NCBI RefSeq assembly: GCF_000507185.2 | Contig: NZ_AYTM02000002.1 | Coordinates: forward strand, 5,119,501 to 5,183,500 | Length of the DNA: 64,000 nt | Source: Pseudomonas syringae KCTC 12500 | GTDB taxonomy: Bacteria > Pseudomonadota > Gammaproteobacteria > Pseudomonadales > Pseudomonadaceae | Direction of reading: 5' to 3' | Shown: piece after piece, positions 8,199 through 17,865 of the stretch | Numbering within the stretch: position 1 is the stretch's first letter | Layout of the letters: the number at the start of each line of letters is the position of its first letter | Translations under genes and position numbers: made by a program | The notes under the pieces: generated by a model | Databases searched by the model: none | What the model was told of the DNA's origin: nothing | Seen by the model: only the letters and a program-made list of their open reading frames with translations

Positions 8199-9674
8199 AT
8201 GAACACAAAAGCCATACCGCAGCGCGATGCAAGTGAGCTTCACCATGGAATTCTCGATCAGATTATTGCACATACCCGATTAGAGCCTTGTGACGACGCC
8301 TATGGTATTGCCAAACGAGGGGTGGCTGCATTTATTGAAGAACTGCTGAAACCGCGTAATAACAATGAGCCAGTCAAAAAAGCGCTGGTTGATCGGATGA
8401 TTACCGAGATTGACGTCAAGCTGAGTCGCCAGATGGACGAGATCATCCATCATGCAGAGTTTCAGGCGTTGGAAGCATCATGGCGCGGGCTGCAGTTACT
8501 GATTGATAGAACCGATTTCCGCGAAAATATAAAAATCGAGTTGTTAAGTGTTTCCAAGCAAGATCTTCTGGACGATTTTGAAGGCTCGCCTGAAGTGGTT
8601 CAATCGGGCCTCTACAAACATGTCTATACCGCTGAATATGGTCAGTTTGGCGGTAATCCCGTGGGCGCGATCATTGCTAATTATTTCTTCTCGCCAAGCG
8701 CTCCCGATGTCAAGACCATGCAGTACGTTTCAAGCGTTGCCTGCATGGCGCATGCACCTTTTGTTGCGGCTGCGGGCCCCGATTTCTTCGGGCTTGAGCA
8801 GTTCACCGGTCTGCCCGATCTAAAGGATCTGAAAGATCACTTCGAAGGGCCGCAGTTCGCCAAATGGCAAAGCTTTCGGCAGCGGGAAGACGCGCGTTAT
8901 TTCGCACTGACAGTACCGCGTTTTCTTTTACGCAGCCCCTACGGGCCGAAGGAAAATCCGGTGAAGACGTTTGCCTATGAGGAAGACGTCTCGAACGACC
9001 ACGAGCACTATCTGTGGGGCAATACGGCCTATGCATTTGCTACCAAGCTGACAGACAGCTTCGCCAGATTTCGGTGGTGCCCCAACATCATTGGCCCTTT
9101 GAGCGGAGGTGCTGTTGAAGACCTGCCTTTACACCACTTCCACAGTATGGGTGAAATCGAGACCAAGATTCCGACTGAGGTACTGGTGTCTGACCGTCGT
9201 GAATACGAGCTGGCGGAAGAGGGCTTTATCGCATTGACCATGCGCAAGGGCAGCGACAATGCGGCATTCTTTTCTGCCAGCTCAGTACAGAAGCCCAAGT
9301 TTTTTGGCAACAATCCAGAGGGGAAAATAGCCGAGCTTAATTACAAGCTAGGCACTCAACTGCCCTACATGATGATCGTCAATCGCCTCGCACATTACCT
9401 CAAGGTGCTGCAGAGAGAGCAGATAGGTTCCTGGAAAGAGCGAGCGGACCTGGAGAGTCAGCTTAACAAATGGATACGTCAGTACGTTGCGGATCAGGAT
9501 AATCCGAGTTCAGAAGTACGTGGCAGACGGCCCCTGCGCACGGCACAGGTCATTGTCAGTGATGTGGAGGGTGATCCCGGCTGGTACCGGGTCAGTCTAA
9601 ATGTTCGTCCTCATTTTAAGTACATGGGCGCTGACTTTACGCTGTCGCTGGTGGGCAAAATGGATAAAGAGTAG
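8199..9674 (+). CDS. tssC: T6SS contractile sheath large subunit TssC
   Basis: TssC (VipB-like) is the large sheath subunit; interleaved with TssB it forms the contracting cylinder that drives the Hcp-VgrG needle. The 491 residues are standard length. Recognisable parts are the ALEASWRGLQLLIDRTDF segment (~90-110), GALIANYFFSPSAPDVKTM-like and FVAAAGPDFFGLE strands (~155-200), LRSPYGPKENPVKTFAYEED (~245-265) and a C-terminal G-W-Y-R-V-S-L-N-V-R-P-H-F-K-Y-M-G strand. It follows tssB at 28 bp and precedes tssE. Confidence 0.97.
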   Translation: MNTKAIPQRDASELHHGILDQIIAHTRLEPCDDAYGIAKRGVAAFIEELLKPRNNNEPVKKALVDRMITEIDVKLSRQMDEIIHHAEFQALEASWRGLQLLIDRTDFRENIKIELLSVSKQDLLDDFEGSPEVVQSGLYKHVYTAEYGQFGGNPVGAIIANYFFSPSAPDVKTMQYVSSVACMAHAPFVAAAGPDFFGLEQFTGLPDLKDLKDHFEGPQFAKWQSFRQREDARYFALTVPRFLLRSPYGPKENPVKTFAYEEDVSNDHEHYLWGNTAYAFATKLTDSFARFRWCPNIIGPLSGGAVEDLPLHHFHSMGEIETKIPTEVLVSDRREYELAEEGFIALTMRKGSDNAAFFSASSVQKPKFFGNNPEGKIAELNYKLGTQLPYMMIVNRLAHYLKVLQREQIGSWKERADLESQLNKWIRQYVADQDNPSSEVRGRRPLRTAQVIVSDVEGDPGWYRVSLNVRPHFKYMGADFTLSLVGKMDKE

Positions 9675-9685
9675 AACATCTGTTG

Positions 9686-10096
9686 ATGATGAATCCAAAA
9701 GGTAGCCTCTTTCAACGCCTGGCAGGTGACGTACTGCAACAGCAGTCTTTTGACAAAGAGGAGCAGTTAATGATGTCGATATCGGCTCATCTGACCAAGA
9801 TGCTGGGTAGGCGAGCCGGTAGCGTAAAGATGCTGCCTGATTATGGTTTGCCTGACTTGAACAATATGGGGCTGAGCCTTGACGATACGCTTAGGCACTC
9901 TCGCATGATCATCGAAAAGATGATTCGAACATATGAACCACGATTGTTCGATGTTCACGTGACGGTGGAAGAATACGAAGGTTGTCTGCTGAGGCGAACA
10001 TTCTCGATCGGTGCGGCTCTGGACATTGCAGGTGTAAAGAAGTCCATTCGATTTTCTGCACTGCTCGGTGGCGACGGCAAAATAAGCATTGTTTGA
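9686..10096 (+). CDS. tssE: T6SS baseplate protein TssE (gp25-like)
   Basis: TssE is a small gp25-like baseplate component that joins the TssF-TssG wedge to the sheath. The 136-residue protein has the family core: LPDYGLPDLNNMG near residue 50, then R-x-x-I-x-K-x-I-x-x-Y-E-P-R-L, where the E-P-R triad is the gp25 hallmark. Three start codons in a row (TTG, ATG, ATG at 9683-9691) make the exact start unsure by one or two residues. It follows tssC by 11 bp. Confidence 0.93.
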   Translation: MMNPKGSLFQRLAGDVLQQQSFDKEEQLMMSISAHLTKMLGRRAGSVKMLPDYGLPDLNNMGLSLDDTLRHSRMIIEKMIRTYEPRLFDVHVTVEEYEGCLLRRTFSIGAALDIAGVKKSIRFSALLGGDGKISIV

Positions 10097-10193
10097 GTAT
10101 GTTTTTCGCCTCGCGAAGCGGTGCGCCAATTATCCACAGTTTTACACCCAGATTTTTCATTATCGATTTACGATCGGCCAGGTAGAAAAAACG

Positions 10194-11981
10194 GTGTCAT
10201 TTAACCACTATTATCAAGAAGAACTGACGGCTCTTCGAGAGTCTGGACGTCGGTTTTCCGAACGTAATCCGGCGTTGGCTCCTTTTTTAGGGCAGGCGGG
10301 CCAGGACCCGGACGTAGAACGTTTACTCGAGGGAGTTGCTTTCCTGACGGGCCGTTTGCGTCAAAAACTGGATGAAGACTTACCTGAGCTGACCCACTCC
10401 CTCATGCAGTTGTTATGGCCCAATTACCTTCGACCTCTGCCCTCGGTGAGCATGCTTCAGTTTGACGCTCTGGACGGCTCCGGCCCGGGTTTCGTGGTGG
10501 AGCGAGCAACACCTGTAGAAAGCGAACCAGTGAATGATCAGGTGTGCCATTTCCGTACCTGCTTTGCCACTCAGGTATTACCGTTGAAACTGACTCACCT
10601 CTATTGTTCGTCAAGCGGGGGCGGGACAACGCTGAAGCTGTGTCTGGCGATGAATGGAGACAGCCATTTAGGCGAGGTAAAGTTCAGTCAGTTGCGCTTG
10701 CACCTGGCGGGTGAGCGTCGCGTCAGCCAAGCTATTTACTTCGCGATGATGCAGAAGCTCAAGGGCATCACATTATTGCCTCTTGATGCGATGGGCGAAC
10801 CGTTACTGAACTCTTCAGGCAAAGCGATCGAACTGATGATTCCTGTGGAGCAAGTGAAACCTGTAGGCTTCGCTGAAGAGGAGTCGTTGATTCCTTACCC
10901 ACTAAATACCTTTCGGGGCTATCGCTACCTGCAAGAGTATTTCTTTTTCCCTGAGAAGTTCCTTTTTGTCGACGTTATCGGTTTCGATGTCATTCACTCA
11001 TTGACTGACGACCTGCTGAAGCGCGCGCGCGGGTTACAACTTGTTTTTGATGTGCAAGGAAAGGACATGCAACTCCTTCGTCCTACCCTCGAAAACATCA
11101 AGCTTTACTGCACGCCGGTCGTGAACCTGTTCAAACAGGATGCCTTGCCCATTCTTGCGGATGCCCGGCAGGACGAATATCTGCTCATTCCTGCGCATTA
11201 CGCACACGGCGGTTGTGGTGTGTACTCGGTCGATAAGGTTGTTGGCTGGCAGCCTGGAGGGCTGGGCTATCAGAATTACGTACCCTTTGAATCGTTTGAA
11301 CATGACGCTGCGGTCGATGTGGATACTAACTCGCCTTACTACAGCGTGAGGCATCGTACTTCCCTGCAACACAAGGGGCTCGATACATTTTTAAGCTTCG
11401 GTCTTCGAGCGGGGCGAACTGACGAGACAATGTCTATTGAAATGACATGCACTAACGGTGACCTTCCGTGGCACATCAAGGCAGGAGGCCTATGTAAACC
11501 ATGTGAGGGGACCCCTGACTTTTTGCGTTTCAGAAATATATCGCCTGCCACAAAAACATTTGCGCCACCCATGAACGGGGATTTTTTCTGGCGTGTGATC
11601 AGCAACATGTCGCTCAACTACTTGTCGCTCGAAAATATCGAAGCGCTGAAAGTGATTCTCGAAACGTACGATTTGCCTCGGTATTACGATTCGCAGGCAG
11701 AGAAAGTCAGCAAGCATCTCCTGGGCGGGTTGAAGTCCATTCGGCACCAACATATCGACTGCCTGCATGACGGGCTGCCTGTAAGGGGAGTCAGGACGGA
11801 GTTGACCGTCGAACCTGACGGCTTTGCAGGGGAGGGCAGCTTGTTCTTGTTCGCCTCCGTCCTCAACGAATTCTTTGCGCTCTACGCGAGCCTGAATTCC
11901 TTTCACGAACTGCATGTAAAGAGCACACAAGGTGGAGGATACGAATGGGCACCGCGCATGGGTATGCAACCGCTGCTTTAG
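10194..11981 (+). CDS. tssF: T6SS baseplate protein TssF
   Basis: TssF forms the baseplate wedge with TssG and TssK. The 595-residue product begins S-F-N-H-Y-Y-Q-E-E-L-T-A-L-R-E-S-G, followed by the N-P-A-L-A-P-F-L and D-P-D-V-E-R-L-L-E-G blocks diagnostic of the family. An open frame extends 35 codons upstream to an ATG overlapping tssE, but family alignment favours the GTG at 10194; this leaves a 97-bp gap after tssE. It overlaps tssG by 37 bp, which suggests coupled translation. Confidence 0.95.
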   Translation: MSFNHYYQEELTALRESGRRFSERNPALAPFLGQAGQDPDVERLLEGVAFLTGRLRQKLDEDLPELTHSLMQLLWPNYLRPLPSVSMLQFDALDGSGPGFVVERATPVESEPVNDQVCHFRTCFATQVLPLKLTHLYCSSSGGGTTLKLCLAMNGDSHLGEVKFSQLRLHLAGERRVSQAIYFAMMQKLKGITLLPLDAMGEPLLNSSGKAIELMIPVEQVKPVGFAEEESLIPYPLNTFRGYRYLQEYFFFPEKFLFVDVIGFDVIHSLTDDLLKRARGLQLVFDVQGKDMQLLRPTLENIKLYCTPVVNLFKQDALPILADARQDEYLLIPAHYAHGGCGVYSVDKVVGWQPGGLGYQNYVPFESFEHDAAVDVDTNSPYYSVRHRTSLQHKGLDTFLSFGLRAGRTDETMSIEMTCTNGDLPWHIKAGGLCKPCEGTPDFLRFRNISPATKTFAPPMNGDFFWRVISNMSLNYLSLENIEALKVILETYDLPRYYDSQAEKVSKHLLGGLKSIRHQHIDCLHDGLPVRGVRTELTVEPDGFAGEGSLFLFASVLNEFFALYASLNSFHELHVKSTQGGGYEWAPRMGMQPLL

Positions 11982-12952
11982 CCAGGCTGAGTCAGGACAT
12001 ACGGCGTTACTCTGTTTATCAGGCGATACCGCTGATTCTCAATACTTTGCGTGAAATCCATCCGGATACGGATGAGCACCGCGTTCATGATTTTCTCGAA
12101 TTGCGGGCAAATCCGGGTCTTGGATTTCCTGGCAGTGATATTGAATGCATGGAGCTTTTTTACGAGCAGGGTCAGTTGCACGTACGACTTGATCTAAATG
12201 TGATGAGCCTGGTCGGTTCCAGCTCTCCATTACCCGCTTTTTATGCTGAACAAGCCTTGGGTGAGCGGGACAAGCCTAATGTGACTCGCGATTTTCTGGA
12301 TATCTTTAATCGTCGATTGCAGATGTTAATGCTCCCCGTATGGCGCAAGTATCGCTATCACGCCATGTTCACCCGTGGCGCGACAGATCCGTTTTCCGAA
12401 CAGCTGTTTGCACTGATCGGCCTGCACGGGCAGCGCATTCGCGAAACTCCCGAATTGAACTGGAAACGGCTGTTGCCCTATCTGGGGCTTTTGAGCCTGC
12501 GCGCTCATTCGGCTGCCTTGATCGAGTCGGTGCTTCGTTATTACTTCAAGCACGCTCAGCTGTTTATCGAGCAGTGCGTTGAGCGAACCGTCGATGTTCG
12601 CAGCGTTCAGCTTAATTGCCTTGGAGTGACCAATCATCAGTTAGGACGCGCTGTTGTGCTGGGTAATCGGGTCCCTGATCGGAGTGGCAAGTTCCGCGTC
12701 CACGTGAAAGAACTCGATTGGGAGCGGTTCCACGAATTTTTACCCATCGGCCCTGGCTACCGTCCGTTGGGCGCTCTTGTCCGATTCACATTGCGCGACC
12801 CTTTGGACTACGACGTTTGTCTTGAGCTGCGCCATGAAGACATCAGAGAACTGCGCATTGGCCAATCGAACACCTGTCACCTGGGCTGGACCACATGGCT
12901 CGGGCGCGAGCATGCCCTGGGTCTGGTCATGCTCAACAGACCGATACATTAA
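11945..12952 (+). CDS. tssG: T6SS baseplate protein TssG
   Basis: TssG completes the baseplate wedge with TssF. The protein has 335 residues; the family pattern F-L-E-L-R-A-N-P-G-L-G-F-P-x-S-D-I lies at ~46-65, followed by the SLVGSSSPLPAFYAE block and, near the C-terminus, R-F-T-L-R-D-P-L-D-Y and L-G-W-T-T-W-L. The ATG at 11945 has a GGAGG ribosome site and lies inside the end of tssF. TssH follows after 9 bp. Confidence 0.95.
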   Translation: MGTAHGYATAALARLSQDIRRYSVYQAIPLILNTLREIHPDTDEHRVHDFLELRANPGLGFPGSDIECMELFYEQGQLHVRLDLNVMSLVGSSSPLPAFYAEQALGERDKPNVTRDFLDIFNRRLQMLMLPVWRKYRYHAMFTRGATDPFSEQLFALIGLHGQRIRETPELNWKRLLPYLGLLSLRAHSAALIESVLRYYFKHAQLFIEQCVERTVDVRSVQLNCLGVTNHQLGRAVVLGNRVPDRSGKFRVHVKELDWERFHEFLPIGPGYRPLGALVRFTLRDPLDYDVCLELRHEDIRELRIGQSNTCHLGWTTWLGREHALGLVMLNRPIH

Positions 12953-12961
12953 GGACGACTC

Positions 12962-15553
12962 ATGATCGATGTAGATTTGCAGCAACTCGTCAATGCCCTC
13001 GATGCGCCTACACGCGGAGAACTGGAGGGAACGGCCGAACGATGCGTTTCGAGAGGCAGCAGCAAAATTCTGGTTGAAGACCTGTTGCTTGCCCTGTTGG
13101 AAAGACCTGATGGAATGCTTGCCCGTGCGCTACTGGACGCCGAGGTTGGGGCTGACGAACTTGCAGGGTTTCTTCACCCGCCGGTCGAGCAAAGTGCTAC
13201 CCGGAGCCCGGCATTTTCTGCTGAACTTGTTCAATGGCTTCAGGACGCGCTGTTGATTGCCAATCTGGATCTGGGCCAAAGCCTGATTGATCAGTCTGCG
13301 TTGATTCTTGCCTTGCTGCGTAATCCCTTGCGCTACGCCGACCGTCCATACCAGCCATTATTGGCGAAGATTAATATCGAGCGCTTTCGCGATCATGCCC
13401 TTGCCGAACAGATGCCGGAGGTAACAAAACCGTCAGTGAATCAATGTGATTCGCTGCTCGAACGCTTCACTCATAACCTGACGCAGCAGGCCAGGGAGGG
13501 GTTGCTCGATCCTGTGCTGTGCCGTGATGACTGTCTGCGTCAGATGATCGATATCCTGTCTCGTCGACGCAAGAACAATCCCATTGTGGTGGGCGAGGCG
13601 GGTGTCGGCAAGACTGCGGTTGTCGAAGGGCTGGCGCTTAAAATCGTTCACGGGGAAGTCCCCGATCTATTAGAAAACATTGAATTACTGTCTCTGGATA
13701 TGGGGCTGCTCCAAGCGGGTGCCAGTATCAAGGGCGAGTTCGAGCGTCGTTTGAAGGGCGTAATTGACGAGGTCAAATCCTCATCCAGGCCGGTTATTCT
13801 TTTCATCGATGAAGCCCACACACTCATCGGCGCCGGCGCGCAGGCGGGCGGTTCGGATGCGGCCAATCTGTTGAAACCGGCGTTGGCACGCGGCGAGTTA
13901 CGGACAATTGCAGCGACGACGTGGGCCGAGTACAGGCAATACTTTGAAAAGGATCCGGCGCTTGCACGCCGCTTTCAACCGGTCCGGGTGCTGGAGCCTA
14001 CAGTAGAGCAGGCCATCACCATTCTGCGCGGGCTTGCTCCGCTATATGAACGTACTCATGGTGTCTATCTGCGCGATGATGCTGTAGTCGCCGCCGCCCG
14101 GCTTTCGGCGCGCTATATCACCGAGCGACAGTTGCCGGACAAGGCAATCGATCTGCTTGATACAGCTTGCGCTCGAGCACGAATCGGTCTGGTCGCCGTG
14201 CCGGAGCGTCTTGAATATCTACGAAGCGAGATGGCGCGTCAGCAGAGGCAGTCCGAGGCAGTGCTGCGTGATGCCAATGCCGGTCTGTCGGTTGATGACA
14301 AGGCATTGGAGACGCTGGCTTCCGATCTGTCACGGCTGCAGAGCGAGGCTGTAGCGCTGGAGTGTAGGTGGGCTGATCAACGGGCAGTCGTCGAGCGTCT
14401 GCTGGAATTGCGCAAACAACTGGCTGAACGAGCAGCACAGTCGGCTGAGGCGAGTGGGTGTGAGTCCATACGCGCGCTCGAGTCCGAGTTGACCCAGGTT
14501 AGACAGACCTTGAGCGATACTCAACTGAACGACCGTCTCGTGAGCTTTGAAGTATGCCCCAGGCTGATAGCTGAAGTAGTGGGTGGCTGGACCGGGATTC
14601 CTGTATCGCGTCTGGCTCAGGAGCACAGTTCGGCAATCAACAGCTTTTCCTCAGAACTGCGTATGCGCATCCGGGGTCAGGAACCGGCGATGCTGACCAT
14701 TGAAAAGGCAGTCCGGGCATCGGCTGCGGATTTGAATGCACCCGGTGCCCCAACAGGCGTATTTCTTCTGGTCGGACCCAGCGGAGTGGGCAAGACGGAA
14801 ACAGCCATTGTTCTGGCTGACCTGTTATATGGCGGCGAGCGTTTTCTCACAACGATCAATATGTCCGAATTTCAGGAGAAGCATACCGTTTCCCGATTGA
14901 TCGGCGCTCCTCCGGGCTATGTTGGTTATGGCGAAGGGGGCATGTTGACCGATGCCGTTCGATGCAAACCGTATTCAGTCATTCTGCTCGATGAGGTGGA
15001 GAAGGCTCATCCGGATGTACTGAATCTGTTCTACCAGATTTTCGATAAAGGCACGGCCAACGACGGAGAGGGCCGGGAAATCGATTTCCGCAACACACTC
15101 ATTCTGATGACCTCCAACCTAGGTGCCGATCTGATCCATGCAAGCTGCCACGAGGGCAGACGACCTGATGTCAAAGAACTGAAAACCAGGCTGAAACCGA
15201 TACTGAGTGCGCATTTCAAACCGGCATTGCTGGCTAGAATGCGGGTTGTGCCTTATTACCCGATCATGGGGTCGGCGCTGCGTGAACTGGTCGAGCTAAA
15301 ACTGGTTCGTCTTGGCGAGAGATTTCAATCCCGTGGCCTGACCTTCAGCCATTCGCATGATCTGGTTTGTCATCTGCTTGAACAGTGTACGCAAGACGAC
15401 AGCGGCGCCCGGCTGATCGATCAGTTACTGGAGTCCAGTCTGACCCCTTTGATAGCAGACCATTTACTTGGCGCCATGAGCCGTGGTGACAAAGTCGTCA
15501 GGGTTCACGCAACACTGGACAGTTCAGGTGGTGTTGTCTGTGAGTTCGAATAA
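12962..15553 (+). CDS. clpV: T6SS sheath-recycling ATPase TssH (ClpV)
   Basis: ClpV is the AAA+ unfoldase that pulls apart contracted TssB-TssC sheaths. The 863-residue protein has a ClpV N-domain (~1-150), a first AAA+ module with Walker A GEAGVGKT (~215) and Walker [15 protein letters not shown], a middle coiled-coil region (~390-520), and a second AAA+ module with GPSGVGKTE (~605) and [14 protein letters not shown], ending in a Clp D2-small domain. Spacing to tssG is 9 bp. Its 3' end overlaps the start of the sigma54 activator gene. Confidence 0.97.
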   Translation: MIDVDLQQLVNALDAPTRGELEGTAERCVSRGSSKILVEDLLLALLERPDGMLARALLDAEVGADELAGFLHPPVEQSATRSPAFSAELVQWLQDALLIANLDLGQSLIDQSALILALLRNPLRYADRPYQPLLAKINIERFRDHALAEQMPEVTKPSVNQCDSLLERFTHNLTQQAREGLLDPVLCRDDCLRQMIDILSRRRKNNPIVVGEAGVGKTAVVEGLALKIVHGEVPDLLENIELLSLDMGLLQAGASIKGEFERRLKGVIDEVKSSSRPVILFIDEAHTLIGAGAQAGGSDAANLLKPALARGELRTIAATTWAEYRQYFEKDPALARRFQPVRVLEPTVEQAITILRGLAPLYERTHGVYLRDDAVVAAARLSARYITERQLPDKAIDLLDTACARARIGLVAVPERLEYLRSEMARQQRQSEAVLRDANAGLSVDDKALETLASDLSRLQSEAVALECRWADQRAVVERLLELRKQLAERAAQSAEASGCESIRALESELTQVRQTLSDTQLNDRLVSFEVCPRLIAEVVGGWTGIPVSRLAQEHSSAINSFSSELRMRIRGQEPAMLTIEKAVRASAADLNAPGAPTGVFLLVGPSGVGKTETAIVLADLLYGGERFLTTINMSEFQEKHTVSRLIGAPPGYVGYGEGGMLTDAVRCKPYSVILLDEVEKAHPDVLNLFYQIFDKGTANDGEGREIDFRNTLILMTSNLGADLIHASCHEGRRPDVKELKTRLKPILSAHFKPALLARMRVVPYYPIMGSALRELVELKLVRLGERFQSRGLTFSHSHDLVCHLLEQCTQDDSGARLIDQLLESSLTPLIADHLLGAMSRGDKVVRVHATLDSSGGVVCEFE

Positions 15554-17084
15554 GGTGGTCTCGTCCTTTCATTCGTTACACGACCCATTAGGCTATGCGC
15601 AAACATTGGTTTCGCGATACTCGGCGCTCTCCCGATCAGCCGACAGCCAGTCGTTGCAGCATGATTTTGTACTATCTGCTGCCGAGCTCAGTAACTGTCA
15701 GGCAAGCCAGTTGTTTCTGCTCGACGCGAGCCATAAGCGCCTCTGCCTTGCTGCGCAAGCCATCGACAGCGTCATTCAGCCTGACCAGGAAACGACTTCA
15801 CTTAAAGACTATCGGGACGAGCCTTTACTGCAGTTCTGTCTGCTTCAGAACCGGGTTGTCAGCGTGCCGAAAATCAGCAGCAGTCTTTACGGAACCAGCT
15901 TTTTACCGGTACAGGCGCAAGAGTGGAAATCACTGCTGTGCGTTCCGCTGCACAATCGTGAGCGGACAACTGTCGGGGTGCTGGTCTGTGTGAGCAGGCA
16001 TTCTGGAGAGTTGGAAGGCTACGCAGAATCCCTGGGCGCGCTAGGGTCGTTTGTGATTTCTCAATTATCCGTTCTGCATTCATCAGCCGGGCCAGTGGGC
16101 GCGAGGCTTCATCCGCGCAGGTGCGCCCTGCAGGCAGAGCGCTTTGGACTTATAGGGCGTAGCGCTGCCCTGGATCGAACCACCCATCTGCTGAGCAAGA
16201 TTCTCAACAGTACCTGCACAGTGTTGCTGACCGGTGAGACCGGTACAGGCAAGGAGATAGTGTCTCGTGCCATTCACGAACACGGGCCTCGTCGCTCCAA
16301 CGCGCTCGTGGTACAGAATTGCGCCGCCTTTCCAGAAGCTCTTCTGGAAAGCGAACTCTTCGGTTATCGCAAAGGCGCGTTTACCGGCGCCGATCGTGAT
16401 CGGCTTGGCCTGTTCGACGCAGCTGATGGCGGTACGCTGGTACTCGACGAAATTGGCGATATGCCGCTGCAATTACAGGCAAAGCTTTTGCGGGTCTTGC
16501 AGGAGGGCGAGATTCGTCCACTGGGCGGCAACGACGTTCGTAAGGTGGATGTGCGAATCATCGCGGCGACTCATCGCCATCTACCGACATTGGTCGCCGA
16601 AGGGCGCTTTCGAGAAGACCTCTACTACCGCTTGGCGCAGTTCCCTATCGAGCTTCCTCCGCTACGTCATCGCGTGGAAGACATCGAAATACTGGCCCGG
16701 CATTTCTCCGGCATAGCTTGCCAGAATTCACGGCGAGAGCCTGTGCAGTGGTCGGAAGCCGCGTTGAGTGCGTTATCGGGTTATGCCTTCCCTGGAAACG
16801 TTCGAGAGCTGAAGGGATTCGTCGAGCGTGCAGTATTGTTATGTGAAGACGGGGAGTTGCGATCGGAACATTTTCCCGTTGCCGCCGACTCGCCAAGCCA
16901 TCCGGTTGGTTTTTCTCTGCGTGAGCGCATCGAACAGTTCGAGCGTGGCGTTCTGCTTGAGAGTCTGCGCGATAGCGGCGGTAACCGGAGCCTTGCAGCA
17001 CGCACGTTGGGGGTGTCGCGGCGCACGCTGCTTTATCGCCTGGCACATCTGAAGATCGGTGCTGCTCATGGACGGCGTACCTAG
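15540..17084 (+). CDS. Sigma54-dependent activator of the T6SS cluster (VasH-like)
   Basis: A bacterial enhancer-binding protein that uses ATP to open RpoN promoters. From the chosen GTG at 15540 it has about 514 residues: an N-terminal GAF-type sensory domain (~20-180), an AAA+ domain with Walker A GETGTGKE, the sigma54-contacting loop GAFTGA, Walker [10 protein letters not shown] and the usual arginine-finger block, and a Fis-type HTH at the C-terminus ([21 protein letters not shown]). All activator motifs are intact. The frame is open upstream to 15483; 15540 has an AGGTGG ribosome site and overlaps the clpV end by 14 bp. Position and architecture match VasH, which activates hcp operons; the likely targets here are the sites at 5554-5570 and 5983-5998. 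Confidence 0.9.
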   Translation: MSSNKVVSSFHSLHDPLGYAQTLVSRYSALSRSADSQSLQHDFVLSAAELSNCQASQLFLLDASHKRLCLAAQAIDSVIQPDQETTSLKDYRDEPLLQFCLLQNRVVSVPKISSSLYGTSFLPVQAQEWKSLLCVPLHNRERTTVGVLVCVSRHSGELEGYAESLGALGSFVISQLSVLHSSAGPVGARLHPRRCALQAERFGLIGRSAALDRTTHLLSKILNSTCTVLLTGETGTGKEIVSRAIHEHGPRRSNALVVQNCAAFPEALLESELFGYRKGAFTGADRDRLGLFDAADGGTLVLDEIGDMPLQLQAKLLRVLQEGEIRPLGGNDVRKVDVRIIAATHRHLPTLVAEGRFREDLYYRLAQFPIELPPLRHRVEDIEILARHFSGIACQNSRREPVQWSEAALSALSGYAFPGNVRELKGFVERAVLLCEDGELRSEHFPVAADSPSHPVGFSLRERIEQFERGVLLESLRDSGGNRSLAARTLGVSRRTLLYRLAHLKIGAAHGRRT

Positions 17085-17131
17085 CCATTCAATAATCACG
17101 TTTAGTTAATTTCTTGTCTGGAGACGTTCCA

Positions 17132-17359
17132 ATGAACTTTCATTGTTGGCGCACTGTGCCTATCACATTCGTTGCGCTGATTTGCCTCGGAGGGTGCAAA
17201 GGTCATTTCAAGTTCAGTGATGATCAATACCGCGCGCTGGGCAGTCCAGAACCCTCTATCCCACTGAATGCGTTGCGTCAGGATTCGATGCATGAAAAAG
17301 AGATGCCAGCGTCGCATGCTTTTTCGATTGCGGCCCTGCGTCAGGATTTCCAGAAATGA
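17132..17359 (+). CDS. Small T6SS-cluster lipoprotein of unknown function
   Basis: The 75-residue product has a short N-terminus, a hydrophobic segment (VPITFVALICL) and a lipobox L-G-G-C at ~19-22, so it should be a lipoprotein of about 54 residues after processing. The mature part contains two similar L-R-Q-D pieces (NALRQDSM and AALRQDFQ) about 22 residues apart. A GGAG ribosome site precedes ATG 17132. It overlaps tssJ by 4 bp and follows the sigma54 activator by 47 bp, so it is part of the operon. It is too short and different in sequence to be a second TssJ. No family is recognised. Confidence 0.75.
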   Translation: MNFHCWRTVPITFVALICLGGCKGHFKFSDDQYRALGSPEPSIPLNALRQDSMHEKEMPASHAFSIAALRQDFQK

Positions 17360-17865
17360 TCTCGGTTAGCTCTTGTGTTACCCGAGTCTTCCAAAAGGTA
17401 CTGATAGTACTCCTGGTTTTGATCTCGGGTTGCTCCGCACTATCGCCGTACTCAACGCAAACACGTCTGGATATCAGACTGAACGCGGATGATCGACTGA
17501 ATCCCGATGTGAATGGCAGACCGTCTCCGGTTGTTTTCAAGCTGCTTGAACTTCGGCGTCCCGTCACGTTTGAGAGCATGGATTTTCTCTCGCTTTATAA
17601 ACGTACCGGGCAGGTACTGGGAAATGATCTGGTGGCCAGTGAGGAGTTCCAACTTCGTCCCGGCGACAGTATTGAGTTGAAGCTGAAACTCGACGACAGC
17701 AGTCGTTATGTCGCGGTGCTCGCGGCTTACCGCAACGTGTCCGAGACCCGCTGGCGTCAGGTGATTCAAATCTTCCCCAACCAACAGAACAGTGCTGTTT
17801 TCGTATTGGGGGATTCCGGCCTTCAACTGGCAGACAGACCAACACGCACAGGAAAGTCGCTATGA
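17356..17865 (+). CDS. tssJ: T6SS outer-membrane lipoprotein TssJ
   Basis: TssJ anchors the TssL-TssM membrane complex to the outer membrane. The 169-residue precursor has a signal peptide with a lipobox I-S-G-C at ~23-26. The mature part shows the family pattern: T-R-L-D-I-R-L-N-A strand, L-N-P-D-V-N-G-R-P-S-P-V-V-F-K-L-L-E-L block, the F-x-x-A/M-D-F-x-S-L-Y segment, and A-A-Y-R-N-V with W-R-Q-V near the end. ATGA-type overlaps on both sides (with the small lipoprotein and tssK) indicate tight translational coupling. Confidence 0.94.
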   Translation: MISVSSCVTRVFQKVLIVLLVLISGCSALSPYSTQTRLDIRLNADDRLNPDVNGRPSPVVFKLLELRRPVTFESMDFLSLYKRTGQVLGNDLVASEEFQLRPGDSIELKLKLDDSSRYVAVLAAYRNVSETRWRQVIQIFPNQQNSAVFVLGDSGLQLADRPTRTGKSL

